Below, piece after piece: positions 35,273-44,060 of a stretch of 64,000 nucleotides of DNA; position 1 is the first letter of the stretch; each line of letters opens with the position of its first letter. The DNA is from Microvirga aerophila (GTDB lineage: Bacteria > Pseudomonadota > Alphaproteobacteria > Rhizobiales > Beijerinckiaceae). The position numbers and the translations under genes were made by a program. Below the pieces are notes generated by a model. That model saw only the letters and a program-made list of their open reading frames with translations, was not told the origin of the DNA and searched no databases. The DNA lies in NCBI RefSeq assembly GCF_003332305.1, contig NZ_QOIO01000004.1, positions 94,022-158,021 of the forward strand, given 5' to 3'.

Positions 35273-35661
35273 CCCCCGATGTTCGAACGACCGGCTGAAG
35301 CAGCCGGTCGTTCTTTTCACGCTTCTGAGCCGACCTCTTCAAACTCACCAATCGTGGGCCAAGCCTGGGCAAGTGGAGCAAGCTCCTCATAGTCATGTTC
35401 TTCGCCTTGGGCCGCTGCACGCGATGGTCGGCTGAGGGTCAGGGACGGTCTTTAAGCGTGGCCGTGAAAAGGTCTGTTTACCCCCACGATTGCGGATGTT
35501 CGGCCCACTACCCTGTGACCGGAAAGCGTCCTGACGCGGGACACCCGAGGGAGGGTTCGATCCATATTCTTTGGTTCAGGGGCCGGCGTGTGGTCGTGGT
35601 TGGGGGTTGGCCTATGCTGCCCTACAAGCTTTGTTAGCTTCTAAGATGCGCGAGACATACG
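35273..35661. other. intergenic region: terminator plus a dispersed repeat relative
   Basis: 389 bp. It begins with the terminator of the aldolase transcript and contains, at about 35451-35507, a stretch about 77 percent identical to 18209-18265. The start of the methyltransferase gene at 35662 has no strong Shine-Dalgarno. Confidence 0.45.
35285..35317 (+). terminator. Rho-independent terminator of the aldolase operon
   Basis: Perfect 13-bp stem (GAACGACCGGCTG / CAGCCGGTCGTTC) with a 3-nt loop and TTTT, 13 bp after the RraA-type gene. It closes the plus-strand arm of the catabolic block. Confidence 0.9.
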
Positions 35662-36318
35662 ATGACGAACGTCCGCAATGCACTCCTCAGCAAGGTATGG
35701 CGTGGGCAGGACCCGTTCCTGAACTACCCAAGCCGGCTCTACCGGCAAGATCAGCAGGGCTGGGGCTCCGCCCATCATTATCTGACGGACGCCATCGCGA
35801 GACTCAGGCCGTCGGTCGTTGTCGAGATTGGCGTCTGGAAAGGAGCATCCGTGATCTCCCTCGCGTCCAAGATGAAAGAGATGAGCCTCGATGGGGTGGT
35901 CATCGCCGTCGATACGTGGCTTGGGGCATGGGACCACTGGACCAATGATGAGTGGTTTGCCCATCTGAACTTCAGCCAAGGCTTTCCCGCTCTCTACCAT
36001 ACGTTCGCGGCCAACATCGTGGGTGAGGGCTTGCAAGAGTATGTTCTTCCGCTTCCGCTGGATTCCGTCAATGCGGCGCACGTCCTTCGACATCATGAGG
36101 TTCAGGCCGATGTGGTCCATATCGACGGCGGCCATGATTATCATGCCGTCACGTCGGATCTTCGTGAGTGGTGGCCCATGATCCGGCCTCAGGGTGTTCT
36201 CATCGGTGACGACTATCCGCATTGGCCCGAGGTGAAGCAGGCATTCGATGACTTCTTCATTGGCCAAGGTAGGTTTCCTTTCGAAGTCGACCCACCCAAA
36301 TGCCGGATCTTCAAGTAG
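35662..36318 (+). CDS. class I SAM-dependent methyltransferase (CmcI/Methyltransf_24 type)
   Basis: 218 residues. SAM-binding loop VVVEIGVWKGASVISLA (near 50) and acidic motif VIAVDTWLGAWDHW (near 78). The metal/catalytic region ADVVHIDGGHDYHAVTSDL (near 150) and GVLIGDDYPHWPEVKQAF (near 178) match cephalosporin-hydroxylase-like methyltransferases, which often modify sugars or secondary metabolites. No glycosyltransferase or biosynthetic cluster is adjacent, so the acceptor is unknown. Confidence 0.82.
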   Translation: MTNVRNALLSKVWRGQDPFLNYPSRLYRQDQQGWGSAHHYLTDAIARLRPSVVVEIGVWKGASVISLASKMKEMSLDGVVIAVDTWLGAWDHWTNDEWFAHLNFSQGFPALYHTFAANIVGEGLQEYVLPLPLDSVNAAHVLRHHEVQADVVHIDGGHDYHAVTSDLREWWPMIRPQGVLIGDDYPHWPEVKQAFDDFFIGQGRFPFEVDPPKCRIFK

Positions 36319-36440
36319 CCTTCCAGGATAGCCTCGCCCCTGCACTGACCGGCGCACCACGGTGGAACTTGAGGCGTCGTTTGCGCCTTGAGCTGAGTGG
36401 ATTGAGGAAGCCTTGGCTGGCTGCTGCCTAGGTGACGCTG

Positions 36441-38378
36441 ATGGTTGACCTGCGTTGGAGTACCAGGAAGAAACCGCTTCCTGCCGCGTCCACTGGGGTC
36501 GAGCAGGAGGCCGATCTAGGGCAGGTCACTGAACCGCCAGAACTGGCGGAGCAAGCAACTCGCCCGAGAGTTCATCAGGAGGCCGGTTCAGCCGGGCGAG
36601 CTTCCCTTGTACGGGAGCTTTACCCTCTCCTCCGTGACATGCTGTGGGGTGCCAGGGGCTGGCCGATCCTGCGTCTCGTCCTCGCGATCGTGATCGTGCT
36701 GGTCGCCAATATGTTCGGCCAGGTGCGCCTGAACGAGTGGAATGGCGCCTTCTTTGATGCCGTTGAGAGACGCAACTCCACCGCCTTCCTGCTCCAGCTC
36801 CAGGTCTTTCTCGTGATTGTCACGGTACTTCTCACCTTGGTTGTGGCACAGACCTGGCTGCAGGAGCGACTGAAGATCCGTCTTCGGCAGCGGCTGACCC
36901 ATGTCCTGCTGGACCTCTGGCTCAAGCCGAACCGCGCCTACCAGCTCGGGCTTACCGGCAAGGCCGCCGCCCAGCCGGACCAGCGCCTGCAGGAGGATTG
37001 TCGGTTGTTTGCCGAATTCACGGCGGAACTTGGCGCCGGCATGCTGCAGGCCCTTCTCCTGCTCGTCAGCTTTGTCGGGGTGCTGTGGACGCTGTCCTCT
37101 TATGCCCGGTTCGAGTTCTACGGCCAGGAGGTGGTCATTCCTGGCTACATGGTCTGGGTGGCAATCGCCTATGCTGCCATTGGTTCTGGACTGACTTGGC
37201 TCGTAGGCCGCCCGCTGATCCGGCTCAACACGGAGCGTTATGCCCGCGAGGCGGATCTGCGCTTTGCAGTGGTCCGGGTCAACGAGAGCGCTGAGAGCGT
37301 GGCCCTCTATAACGGGGAACTCGACGAACGGCGCAATCTCGACGAGTTCGTCGATGCCGTGCTCAAGGCGACCCGCCGGCTGTCCGGCGCCTTGGCGCGC
37401 CTGACCTGGATCACCTCCGGCTATGGCTGGCTGGCCATTGTGGTGCCGATCCTGGCCGCGGCGCCGGGGTATTTCAGCGGCACGCTGTCGCTCGGTGAGA
37501 TGATGATGGTGGTGGGTGCCTTCAATCAGGTGCAGGCGGCGTTGCGCTACTTTGTAGATAACTTCCCCAAGATTGCCGACTGGCGCTCAGCGGTGCTGCG
37601 GGTGGCGAGTTTCCGGCACGCGGCTCTGGATCTGGATGAGGCGATCGCGCACAACCAGTGCATTGAGGTCCAGCTCCACCCGGAGGGGTGGCTGACCTTT
37701 GAGGGGCTGTCCATCGCACTCAGTGACGGCAGCATTCTGATCGAGGATGCGACGGCGGAGATCCGCCCCGGCGAGCGGGTGCTGATCCAAGGAGCGTCCG
37801 GCTCGGGCAAGAGCACGCTCTTCCGCGCCATTGCCGGTCTCTGGCCCTGGGGCCGTGGCGTGATCCGGGTTCCGGCTCCCGAGCAGATAATGTTTTTGCC
37901 ACAACGGCCTTACCTGCCTCTGGGCAACCTACGCGCGGCGGTGTCCTATCCGGCCGCCCCTGACACGTTTGATGAGGCGACCGTGGAGGCAGCGCTCGAG
38001 CGCTGTGGTCTTGGTGAATTTGCGGACGCTCTGGACCGCCGGGAGCGCTGGGATCAGACGCTCTCGCTGGGCCAACAGCAGCGCATCGCCTTTGCGCGGC
38101 TTCTCCTGCACAAGCCGCAATGGGTGTTCATGGACGAGGCGACCTCGGCTCTCGATGATGAAAGTCAAGCTTCCATGCTCTCAGTGTTCACCAGAGAACT
38201 GGCTGGTGCATCGGTCCTGTCGATTGGGCATCGAACCGAGCTTGAGGCCTTCCATACCCGCACCTTACACATCCGCAAGACGGACGAAGGCGCCGTGCTG
38301 CTGGCGCGGCGTCCGCAGGAGGAGCCCCCCTTGTTTGCCTCCTGGGTTCACTGGCTACACCGCCGGCTGGTGCCTTAG
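36441..38378 (+). CDS. SbmA/BacA-like ABC transporter with fused ATPase
   Basis: 645 residues from ATG 36441 (AGGTGA just upstream; GTG 36432 alternative). The membrane part (about 75-370) carries the SbmA/BacA-family landmarks LNEWNGAFFDAVERRN and WLKPNRAYQLGLTGKAA, with NFPKIADWRSAVLRV at its end. It is fused to an ATPase: Walker A IQGASGSGKSTLFRAIAGLWPWG (near 450), degenerate signature LSLGQQQRIAFARLLLHKP, Walker B VFMDEATSALD. Family members move peptides, very-long-chain fatty acids or cobalamin-like molecules across the inner membrane. Confidence 0.88.
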   Translation: MVDLRWSTRKKPLPAASTGVEQEADLGQVTEPPELAEQATRPRVHQEAGSAGRASLVRELYPLLRDMLWGARGWPILRLVLAIVIVLVANMFGQVRLNEWNGAFFDAVERRNSTAFLLQLQVFLVIVTVLLTLVVAQTWLQERLKIRLRQRLTHVLLDLWLKPNRAYQLGLTGKAAAQPDQRLQEDCRLFAEFTAELGAGMLQALLLLVSFVGVLWTLSSYARFEFYGQEVVIPGYMVWVAIAYAAIGSGLTWLVGRPLIRLNTERYAREADLRFAVVRVNESAESVALYNGELDERRNLDEFVDAVLKATRRLSGALARLTWITSGYGWLAIVVPILAAAPGYFSGTLSLGEMMMVVGAFNQVQAALRYFVDNFPKIADWRSAVLRVASFRHAALDLDEAIAHNQCIEVQLHPEGWLTFEGLSIALSDGSILIEDATAEIRPGERVLIQGASGSGKSTLFRAIAGLWPWGRGVIRVPAPEQIMFLPQRPYLPLGNLRAAVSYPAAPDTFDEATVEAALERCGLGEFADALDRRERWDQTLSLGQQQRIAFARLLLHKPQWVFMDEATSALDDESQASMLSVFTRELAGASVLSIGHRTELEAFHTRTLHIRKTDEGAVLLARRPQEEPPLFASWVHWLHRRLVP

Positions 38379-38397
38379 TGCCCGTTTGAAAATTGCT

Positions 38398-38672
38398 ATA
38401 GGTGAGCGACGCGTCGGAGCATGAGACTGCGTCACGATGCACAGTGCCAGCAACACCTTGCCGGGGTGGCGGCCTCACTGGAGGCCTTTCGCGAGCGGGT
38501 GCAGCACGGGCTGGCAAATGCCACCTTCGAGCAACTCCGGTAGCTTGTGCTGTTGCTCGTTGACCGTGTCATTATCACGAATGACGAGGTCGAAATCCGC
38601 TACGTCCTGCCCACCGGTCCAGGGAGTAAGCACGTGCGCTTTTATCAATTGCGTAGAGATTACTTCCACCAC
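38398..38672 (+). pseudogene. serine recombinase C-terminal remnant
   Basis: Plus-strand frame reads VAASLEAFRERVQHGLANAT, then FEQLR-stop-LVLLLVDRVIITNDEVEIRYVLPT and HVRFYQLRRDYF. This is the C-terminal end of large resolvase-type recombinases (LLIDRVIVTDxEVEIRY). It has an in-frame TAG and no catalytic domain. It joins directly to the transposase remnant near 38667-38676. Confidence 0.7.
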
Positions 38673-39350
38673 CAAGGGGCGTGGCAGCGGTTGAAAGCCC
38701 TGCTGGTCGGACAGTTTGTGCACGATCCCGATCACGAAATCCCGATAACCCGCCTGCCGCGATCGTAAGCACCATCGGCGAACAGGTGCTTGAGCCAGGG
38801 CTAGCGCTGGCGCACCGCCTTGATGATCTGCTCGGCGCCTTGGGCATCCTGGATGTCGGCTAGCGTGAGGTTGACCATCAGCAGGCGCCCGTCCGTGTCG
38901 ACCGCGATGTGCCGCTTGCGCCCCATCACCTTCTAGGCGGCATCGTAACCGCCACCGCCTGGGCCGCAGGAGCTTTGACCATCTGGCTGTCGACACGCCC
39001 GGCCGTCGGGCCCGCCTGCCGGCCTGAGCGCTCCCGATCCAGCATCAGATCGACATCGCGCAGGGTCTGGAACAGCAGACACCGCACGAAGCATCTGAAC
39101 CACAGTACACCGTCTGCCACGGCCCGAACTCATACGGCAGCATGCGCCAGCCGCAGCTGACCCGGGCCAGATAGCGGATGGCGTTGAGTATCTCGCGCAG
39201 GTTCATCTTGGGCTTGCGTCCGCGCCAGGCGGGTTGGGGGAGAATGGGGTGGATCCGCTCCCATTCCTCATCGATCAGGTTGGTTGGGTAGCGCCGCCGT
39301 TCAAAGGCCTTCTGGCGCTCGCGATGCTCTTTCATCCACATCCGGCTCAT
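38667..39350 (-). pseudogene. IS5 family transposase, degraded
   Basis: Minus strand from ATG 39350: MKEHRERQKAFERRRYPTNL and WERIHPILPQPAWRGRKPKMN (the IS5 N-terminal DUF4096 region), then a frameshift near 39110, FRCFVRCLLFQTLRDVDLML, and after a stop MGRKRHIAVDTDGRLLMVNL with FADGAYDR. It has multiple stops and shifts and is truncated at PLPRPLVVE, before the final DDE glutamate region. Not functional. Confidence 0.8.
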
Positions 39351-39405
39351 GTGGTCCTGACACTACCCAATCCGACCCCATGCGACATTTTCAAACGGGC
39401 ACTTA

Positions 39406-39708
39406 GATCCGTAGCAATTCCTTGTCGGTGCGAGACAAAATTCCGCGCCTTTGACGTGCTGACCGGTGCGCTATTTCTGGTATGGGTCAGGCAGTGAAGT
39501 CCATTCACTTTTCGGAAGGTCTGATTACGTGAGGATTGCTGCCTTCGAGCTTAGGTCTCAGGCGTGCCAGGAGAAGACATTCTGAGGTTCTCCGTCTCAC
39601 CCTTTGGACCTTCTAAGCGTCACGGTTGAATAGAATCCGATGGAAGACACCTCACATACTAGAGTAGAATTTAGCGATGATGTGCCAGCCCAAGCACAGC
39701 GAAGATTG
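39406..39708. other. intergenic region with a palindromic site
   Basis: 303 bp between the element and a small minus-strand gene. The only structure seen is AGTGAA-GTCCA-TTCACT at 39493-39509, preceded by GTCAGGC; a relative occurs at 44061-44077. Confidence 0.45.
39493..39509. promoter_or_regulatory. palindromic site AGTGAA-n5-TTCACT, copy A
   Basis: Perfect 6-bp arms with a 5-nt spacer, preceded by GTCAGGC as in copy B at 44061. Operator-like (TetR-type size), but no regulator gene is nearby. Confidence 0.4.
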
Positions 39709-39882
39709 CTAATCCTGTTCGCCCCCAGCCGAGAGCTGCTCGATCTTGACTTCGACGAGGTCGGCGAGGGCGCTGTCGGGTGCTAAAGCGCGCAAGTCTT
39801 GCGCCAGCTCTCGGAGTTCATCCAGCGTAGCTTCCGACATCAAGGTGTCTGCGGCTTTAGTCGTCATTTCTGTGAAGTCCAT
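39709..39882 (-). CDS. small hypothetical helical protein
   Basis: 57 residues from ATG 39882 with a strong Shine-Dalgarno (AAGGGGAGAG). It reads MDFTEMTTKAADTLMSEATL, then DELRELAQDLRALAPDSALA and a short acidic tail. It is helical and acidic with no signal peptide. The strong ribosome site and codon bias support expression; no family recognised. Confidence 0.55.
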   Translation of the reverse strand: MDFTEMTTKAADTLMSEATLDELRELAQDLRALAPDSALADLVEVKIEQLSAGGEQD

Positions 39883-40205
39883 TCTCTCCCCTTTGATTCA
39901 GTCTCATGGGGCGGATAAGACGGGCGGAGTCCGGCAAGGATGAGTTCATTCTGTATCCTGACCATAGCCTCTTGTTTGAATATGTTGCCGGAACGATGAG
40001 GTCCGCAGCATCGCAGCATGAGCTCAAACCTGTATGCAAAACCCGACTTCGTCCGCCAGGACGATGACTAGCCATCATTCGATCGGCTTCCGGGCTGCAC
40101 CAAAGTCGGACACCTCCTTGTGAGGAGGCATCGGGAGTTGACCGCATCGTCAATACCTGAATGTTCGGGATGGCGGCGCACCGCCATCCACAAGCTTTGC
40201 CGATC
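39883..40205. other. intergenic region, nothing recognised
   Basis: 323 bp between two minus-strand genes. A 17-codon ORF (about 40017-40070) is not convincing. No terminator with a T-run was seen. Confidence 0.3.
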
Positions 40206-40685
40206 CTAGGATTTCGGCATGATCACGCTGTCGATCACATGGATGACACCGTTCGATGCGTTGACGTCAGCCTGTGTGACAACCGCGTCGCCCACCTTGA
40301 CGGTGTTGCCGCTCGCATCAATCCGCACGGCGCTGCCCTCGACGGTCTTGGCGTTCGTCGTCTTACCCTTGAGGTCGCTGGACATGACGTTCCCGGCCAC
40401 GACGTGATAGGTCAGCACCTTCTGGAGCTGCGCCTTGTTCTCAGGCTTCAGGAGATTCTCGACCGTTCCGGCCGGGAGCTTCTTAAAGGCATCGTCGGTC
40501 GGCGCAAAGACCGTGTAGGGTCCCTTGCCCTTGAGCGTTTCAACAAGTCCGGCGGCCTGAAGAGCGGCCGTCAGCGTCTTGAAGCTACCATTGGTAACAG
40601 CGGTTTCAACGATGTCCGCCGCTGCGGCCGGACTTGCCGCGACGAGCATGGCGGCTACGGCGTAAACACTATACTTCGCGTTCAT
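40206..40685 (-). CDS. secreted fasciclin (FAS1) domain protein
   Basis: 159 residues: signal peptide (cleavage near AAAADIV, residue 23) plus one complete FAS1 domain. The H1 motif [17 protein letters not shown] (near 55) and the YH motif [15 protein letters not shown] (near 92) are intact, and the end is [17 protein letters not shown]1 proteins mediate surface adhesion or polymer binding in bacteria. The gene stands alone and is divergent from the sensor kinase. Confidence 0.92.
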   Translation of the reverse strand: MNAKYSVYAVAAMLVAASPAAAADIVETAVTNGSFKTLTAALQAAGLVETLKGKGPYTVFAPTDDAFKKLPAGTVENLLKPENKAQLQKVLTYHVVAGNVMSSDLKGKTTNAKTVEGSAVRIDASGNTVKVGDAVVTQADVNASNGVIHVIDSVIMPKS

Positions 40686-40900
40686 TGTTCCATCCTCTGA
40701 TTGCTGCGCCCTGTCGGTTCACCGGCGCCAGCCTCGGTGGATATGTCCAGGGTCCGACCCACCTTGCATCGGGAGTTTCCTGAGGGGAGCCGGATAATCA
40801 CCGTAGGAAGCGCATTTCTCCCGTGCTGCCATGGGAAGTCCACGTAAATCCGCCCTATGTCCTCATGCAGCAGCGACCCGCAATCGAGATTGAGGCCAGA

Positions 40901-42091
40901 ATGGACCATCTCACCCCTGATCATGCCTCATCCGAAGATCCAAGGCCCCGCAGTCGCCGTCGCGCGGCCACAAGGGCGCTGGAGGCTCACAGGCTGCCGA
41001 CCCTGATCGCACCCGACGTCGAGCCGGAGGCATTGCTGCGCTCCACTCTGGATGCCCTGTCGGCCCATATCGCGGTGCTTGACGAAGCCGGGACGATCAT
41101 CGCGGTCAACCAGGCTTGGCGCGCCTTTGCCCACGCCTCCGGCTATGCTGACGACAACCACGGGGTCGGAATGAATTACTTGGCTGTCTGCGAGGCAGCC
41201 GCCGCCTTATCAAAGGATGCGGCGCGAACCGCGGAGGCGCTGCGGGACATCATGGCTGGCGACCGCTGCGAGTTTCGGATGGAGTATCCCTGTCGCAGCC
41301 CGCAGGGACCGCGCTGGTTCCAGCTCCGGGTGACCCGACCGGACCAGGCGCAGACGCGCCGGATCGTCATCGCCCATGAAGACATTACCGAGGTCAAACG
41401 TACGCAGGAGGAATTGGCCCGGTTGAGCGGCCGCCTCATGCATTTGCAGGACGAGGAGCGGCGCGCCATCGCGCGGGAGCTTCATGACACCACGGCCCAG
41501 AACCTCCTGGCCATCACGTTGAACACAACGCGCCTGCACGAGGGGCTGCCCGATGTGGGGGAGCTTGCCCGCCGCACACTGATGGAGACCCTCGAACTGG
41601 CCGAGCAGAGCCTTCAGGAGGTCCGTACGCTATCCTATCTGCTCCACCCTCCACTCCTCGACGATATCGGGCTCACGGCCGCCTTGAGTTGGCTCGCCAG
41701 AGGGTTTTCCCAGCGAAGCGGCATTCAGGTCGACATCAGCATCGAGAATAGCGGCGAACCATTGCCTCGGCCCACTGCAACCGCCCTCTACCGGGTCGCC
41801 CAGGAGGCGCTGTCGAACGTTCACCGACACTCGGGCAGCAAGCGGGCACGGCTTGCTCTGTACCGGACCAACGATATGGTTCAACTCGACGTCCTGGATA
41901 GTGGCACAGGGCTCAGGAGCCTCCTGAAGGCAGGCAACGGGGAGGTCCGGCAGATCGGTGTCGGCATCTCAGGCATGAGGCTGCGCCTTGAGCAACTCGG
42001 CGGCCAGCTCGATATCCGTTCGGGCCCTTCGGGTACCCACGTGAGCGCCAGGGTACCGATCGCGCCCGTGGGCTCAGAACAACCCCTTTGA
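40901..42091 (+). CDS. NarL-type sensor histidine kinase with PAS domain, cytosolic
   Basis: 396 residues from ATG 40901 (GAGG 6 nt upstream; GTG 40823 and ATG 40865 are alternatives). There are no transmembrane helices. A PAS domain (about 45-165; LSAHIAVLDEAGTIIAVNQAW) is followed by HisKA_3 with the phospho-acceptor His in AIARELHDTTAQNLLAITLN (near 195). The HATPase has an N box at QEALSNVHRHS and a G box at GVGISGMRLRLEQLGG. It senses a cytosolic signal, perhaps redox or a ligand, and should phosphorylate the regulator encoded 50 bp downstream. Confidence 0.9.
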   Translation: MDHLTPDHASSEDPRPRSRRRAATRALEAHRLPTLIAPDVEPEALLRSTLDALSAHIAVLDEAGTIIAVNQAWRAFAHASGYADDNHGVGMNYLAVCEAAAALSKDAARTAEALRDIMAGDRCEFRMEYPCRSPQGPRWFQLRVTRPDQAQTRRIVIAHEDITEVKRTQEELARLSGRLMHLQDEERRAIARELHDTTAQNLLAITLNTTRLHEGLPDVGELARRTLMETLELAEQSLQEVRTLSYLLHPPLLDDIGLTAALSWLARGFSQRSGIQVDISIENSGEPLPRPTATALYRVAQEALSNVHRHSGSKRARLALYRTNDMVQLDVLDSGTGLRSLLKAGNGEVRQIGVGISGMRLRLEQLGGQLDIRSGPSGTHVSARVPIAPVGSEQPL

Positions 42092-42141
42092 GCAGCCCCA
42101 ATGTCCCAAGATGAAGCCTCATCAGCCGGTTAGGACCCATC

Positions 42142-42789
42142 ATGCTTCGCATTCTTCTCGCCGATGATCACGATATCGTCCGGCGTGGCCTCAAGGATCT
42201 CCTGGAGCAACATGTGGGCTGGCAGGTCTGCGCAGAAGCCTCGAACGGCAGGGAAGCCATCGAACTCGCCCTTCAGCATCGGCCCCATGTGGCGGTCATC
42301 GACCTGTCCATGCCCGAGCTCAATGGTCTCGAAGCGACGCGCCGGATCCGGCAGAGCCTGCCGGATACCGAGGTCCTGATCTTCACAATGCACGAGAGCG
42401 AGGAGCTGATCAGAGAGGTACTGGGTGCTGGCGCCCGGGGCTATCTGCTCAAGTCCGATGCCGTGCGTCAGCTTATCCCGGCCGTCGAAAGCCTATCGCA
42501 GAAAAAGCCCTACTTCGCTGGGCGTGTGTCGGAAGTTCTCCTGGACGGCTTCCTCAAAGGAGGACAGGTCACCCTGGAGGGTCCCGCGGCCGAGCGCCTG
42601 ACGTCACGCGAACGCGAGGTTGTGCAACTCCTCGCCGAAGGCAATAGCAACAAGCAGATCGCGCGCCTCCTGGACCTCAGCGTCAAGACGGTGGAGACGC
42701 ATCGCACCGCCGCGATGCGGAAGTTGGAGCTCAACTCCCTGCCCGACCTGGTTCGCTATGCTGTCAGGATGCAGATCATCCAAGCCTAA
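42142..42789 (+). CDS. LuxR/NarL-family response regulator
   Basis: 215 residues. Receiver domain with acidic pocket (LLADDHDIV) and the phospho-acceptor Asp in VAVIDLSMPELNGLEA (near 55); Lys in YLLKSDAV (near 106). C-terminal LuxR helix-turn-helix LTSREREVVQLLAEGNSNKQ followed by IARLLDLSVKTVETHR (about 152-190). Partner of the upstream kinase; its target genes are not evident. Confidence 0.93.
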   Translation: MLRILLADDHDIVRRGLKDLLEQHVGWQVCAEASNGREAIELALQHRPHVAVIDLSMPELNGLEATRRIRQSLPDTEVLIFTMHESEELIREVLGAGARGYLLKSDAVRQLIPAVESLSQKKPYFAGRVSEVLLDGFLKGGQVTLEGPAAERLTSREREVVQLLAEGNSNKQIARLLDLSVKTVETHRTAAMRKLELNSLPDLVRYAVRMQIIQA

Positions 42790-42809
42790 GCTCATGCCGC
42801 AAGGAGCCG

Positions 42810-43577
42810 ATGACTGCGATGTCTCCATCTTCCTCATCATCTCGCTTGAACAGCCTCGAACGCCCGGCCCAGGCCCTTGTCGTCGGCGCGTCCGGCGGGA
42901 TCGGATCCGCCGTCACGGACCTTCTTGCCGCCGAAGGGTTCGAAACCGTTCATGCGCTTTCGCGCTCGGGACCCGATCGGAGCTTGGCTGGCGTACGGGT
43001 GGGACAGATCGACGTTGAGGATGAGGCGAGCATTGTTGCCGCAGCCGCGCAGCTTGTTGAAGGCGCTCCCCTGCGCTTCATCTTGGTGGCCACGGGACTG
43101 CTCCACGATACGGCACTCCAGCCCGAGAAGACCTATCGTACCCTTGATCCAGAGCATCTTCTGCGGAGCTTCCGCGTTAATGCGATTGGTCCGGCCCTTG
43201 TGGCCAAGCATGTGCTTCCCCTCGTGCCGAAAGCGGGCAAAAGCGTCTTTGCTGTTCTCTCTGCACGAGTGGGCAGCATTGAGGACAACCGCCTCGGGGG
43301 CTGGTACGGCTATCGGGCGTCGAAGGCAGCCCTGAACCAGTTTATGCGAACCATTGCGATCGAGCTCAGTCGCCAGAGCCCCGAAGCCGTGTGTGTCGCG
43401 CTCCACCCTGGAACGGTCGATACAGCTCTGAGCCATCCCTTTCAGGCTGGCATCAAGATCAAGAAAGCGTTCTCACCGGCGTACTCTGCTGAGCGGCTGC
43501 TTGCTGTTACGGACGCCCTGACGGCGACGCACTCCGGCCAATTCCTTGCCTGGGATGGGCGACCAATCCCTTTTTGA
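42810..43577 (+). CDS. short-chain dehydrogenase/reductase
   Basis: 255 residues, AAGGAG just before ATG 42810; ATG 42819 is also possible. Classic SDR: nucleotide motif VVGASGGIGSAVTDLLA (near 25), catalytic Tyr-Lys in GWYGYRASKAALNQFMRT (near 175), and LHPGTVDTALSHPF. It resembles the CsgA/YciK-like 'SDR in response-regulator operon' group. It starts 20 bp after the response regulator gene, so it is likely co-transcribed with it. Substrate unknown. Confidence 0.88.
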   Translation: MTAMSPSSSSSRLNSLERPAQALVVGASGGIGSAVTDLLAAEGFETVHALSRSGPDRSLAGVRVGQIDVEDEASIVAAAAQLVEGAPLRFILVATGLLHDTALQPEKTYRTLDPEHLLRSFRVNAIGPALVAKHVLPLVPKAGKSVFAVLSARVGSIEDNRLGGWYGYRASKAALNQFMRTIAIELSRQSPEAVCVALHPGTVDTALSHPFQAGIKIKKAFSPAYSAERLLAVTDALTATHSGQFLAWDGRPIPF

Positions 43578-43762
43578 TATGGAAATTAACGCCCTTCTTA
43601 CACGAACTTAAGAGTTGTCTCAGGGCCAGGTACGGCCATCCGGCTTGACCTTACGAAGGTTGGCTTCACAGTCCTGTCGCGGAAGTTCGGCTTAGCTCAG
43701 CTCATGCTTGGAGGCGACATCTTCATTCGAACGCTCCCGCTGTGTTCCGCCCCGCCGGCAGA

Positions 43763-44008
43763 TCATGTCTGCTCACGGCCATGTATTTGGGCTGGAGGAG
43801 CGGTTGCCTCAATGGCCGTGAAGGTCACCAAGATGCGACAGGTATGCTGGGAGCCCGCAAGCACCACCCACGAGTCGCCGGGCTCCAGCCGCACGACTTG
43901 GTCCTCGGTATCCAACTCGCCTTGCCCTGAGATCCCAAATCCGACCACCTCGTAATCTTGCTGGTGAGCCAGCTTGCAGCGCTCGCGCTAACACAGCGCA
44001 ACCCGCAT
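43763..44008 (-). pseudogene. small cupin gene with an in-frame stop
   Basis: Minus-strand frame MRVALC-TAG-RERCKLAHQQDYEVVGFGISG, then QGELDTEDQVVRLEPGDSWVV and a tail to TGA at 43763. The middle (E(V)VGFGISGQGEL...L.PGDSWVVLAG.QH) is a recognisable cupin barrel. The TAG after residue 6 would leave only a 75-codon fragment without a good start, so this looks like a nonsense-mutated or truncated gene. A sequencing error is possible. Confidence 0.5.
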
Positions 44009-44060
44009 GGGAGCACTGCTCCAGTTAATGGCTCAGTTAAACGTCTGCCCTGAGTCAGGC

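Larger units (their letters stand above)
38378..39402. mobile_element. decayed chimeric IS5-type element with terminal inverted repeats
   Basis: Bounded by a perfect 16-bp inverted repeat (GTGCCCGTTTGAAAAT at 38378-38393, its complement at 39387-39402), each end next to TTA. The flanks are consistent with the 3-bp TNA duplications of IS1031-type IS5 elements. Inside are a broken IS5 transposase (minus strand) and a fragment of a serine recombinase (plus strand). The left repeat begins inside the stop codon of the ABC gene (TAG). Confidence 0.7.

Noticed and set aside
35662..38378. Methyltransferase plus SbmA/BacA-like ABC gene as a natural-product or peptide cluster
   Set aside because: No precursor peptide, synthetase or glycosyltransferase is adjacent, and the 122-bp gap and weak start signals do not argue for an operon.
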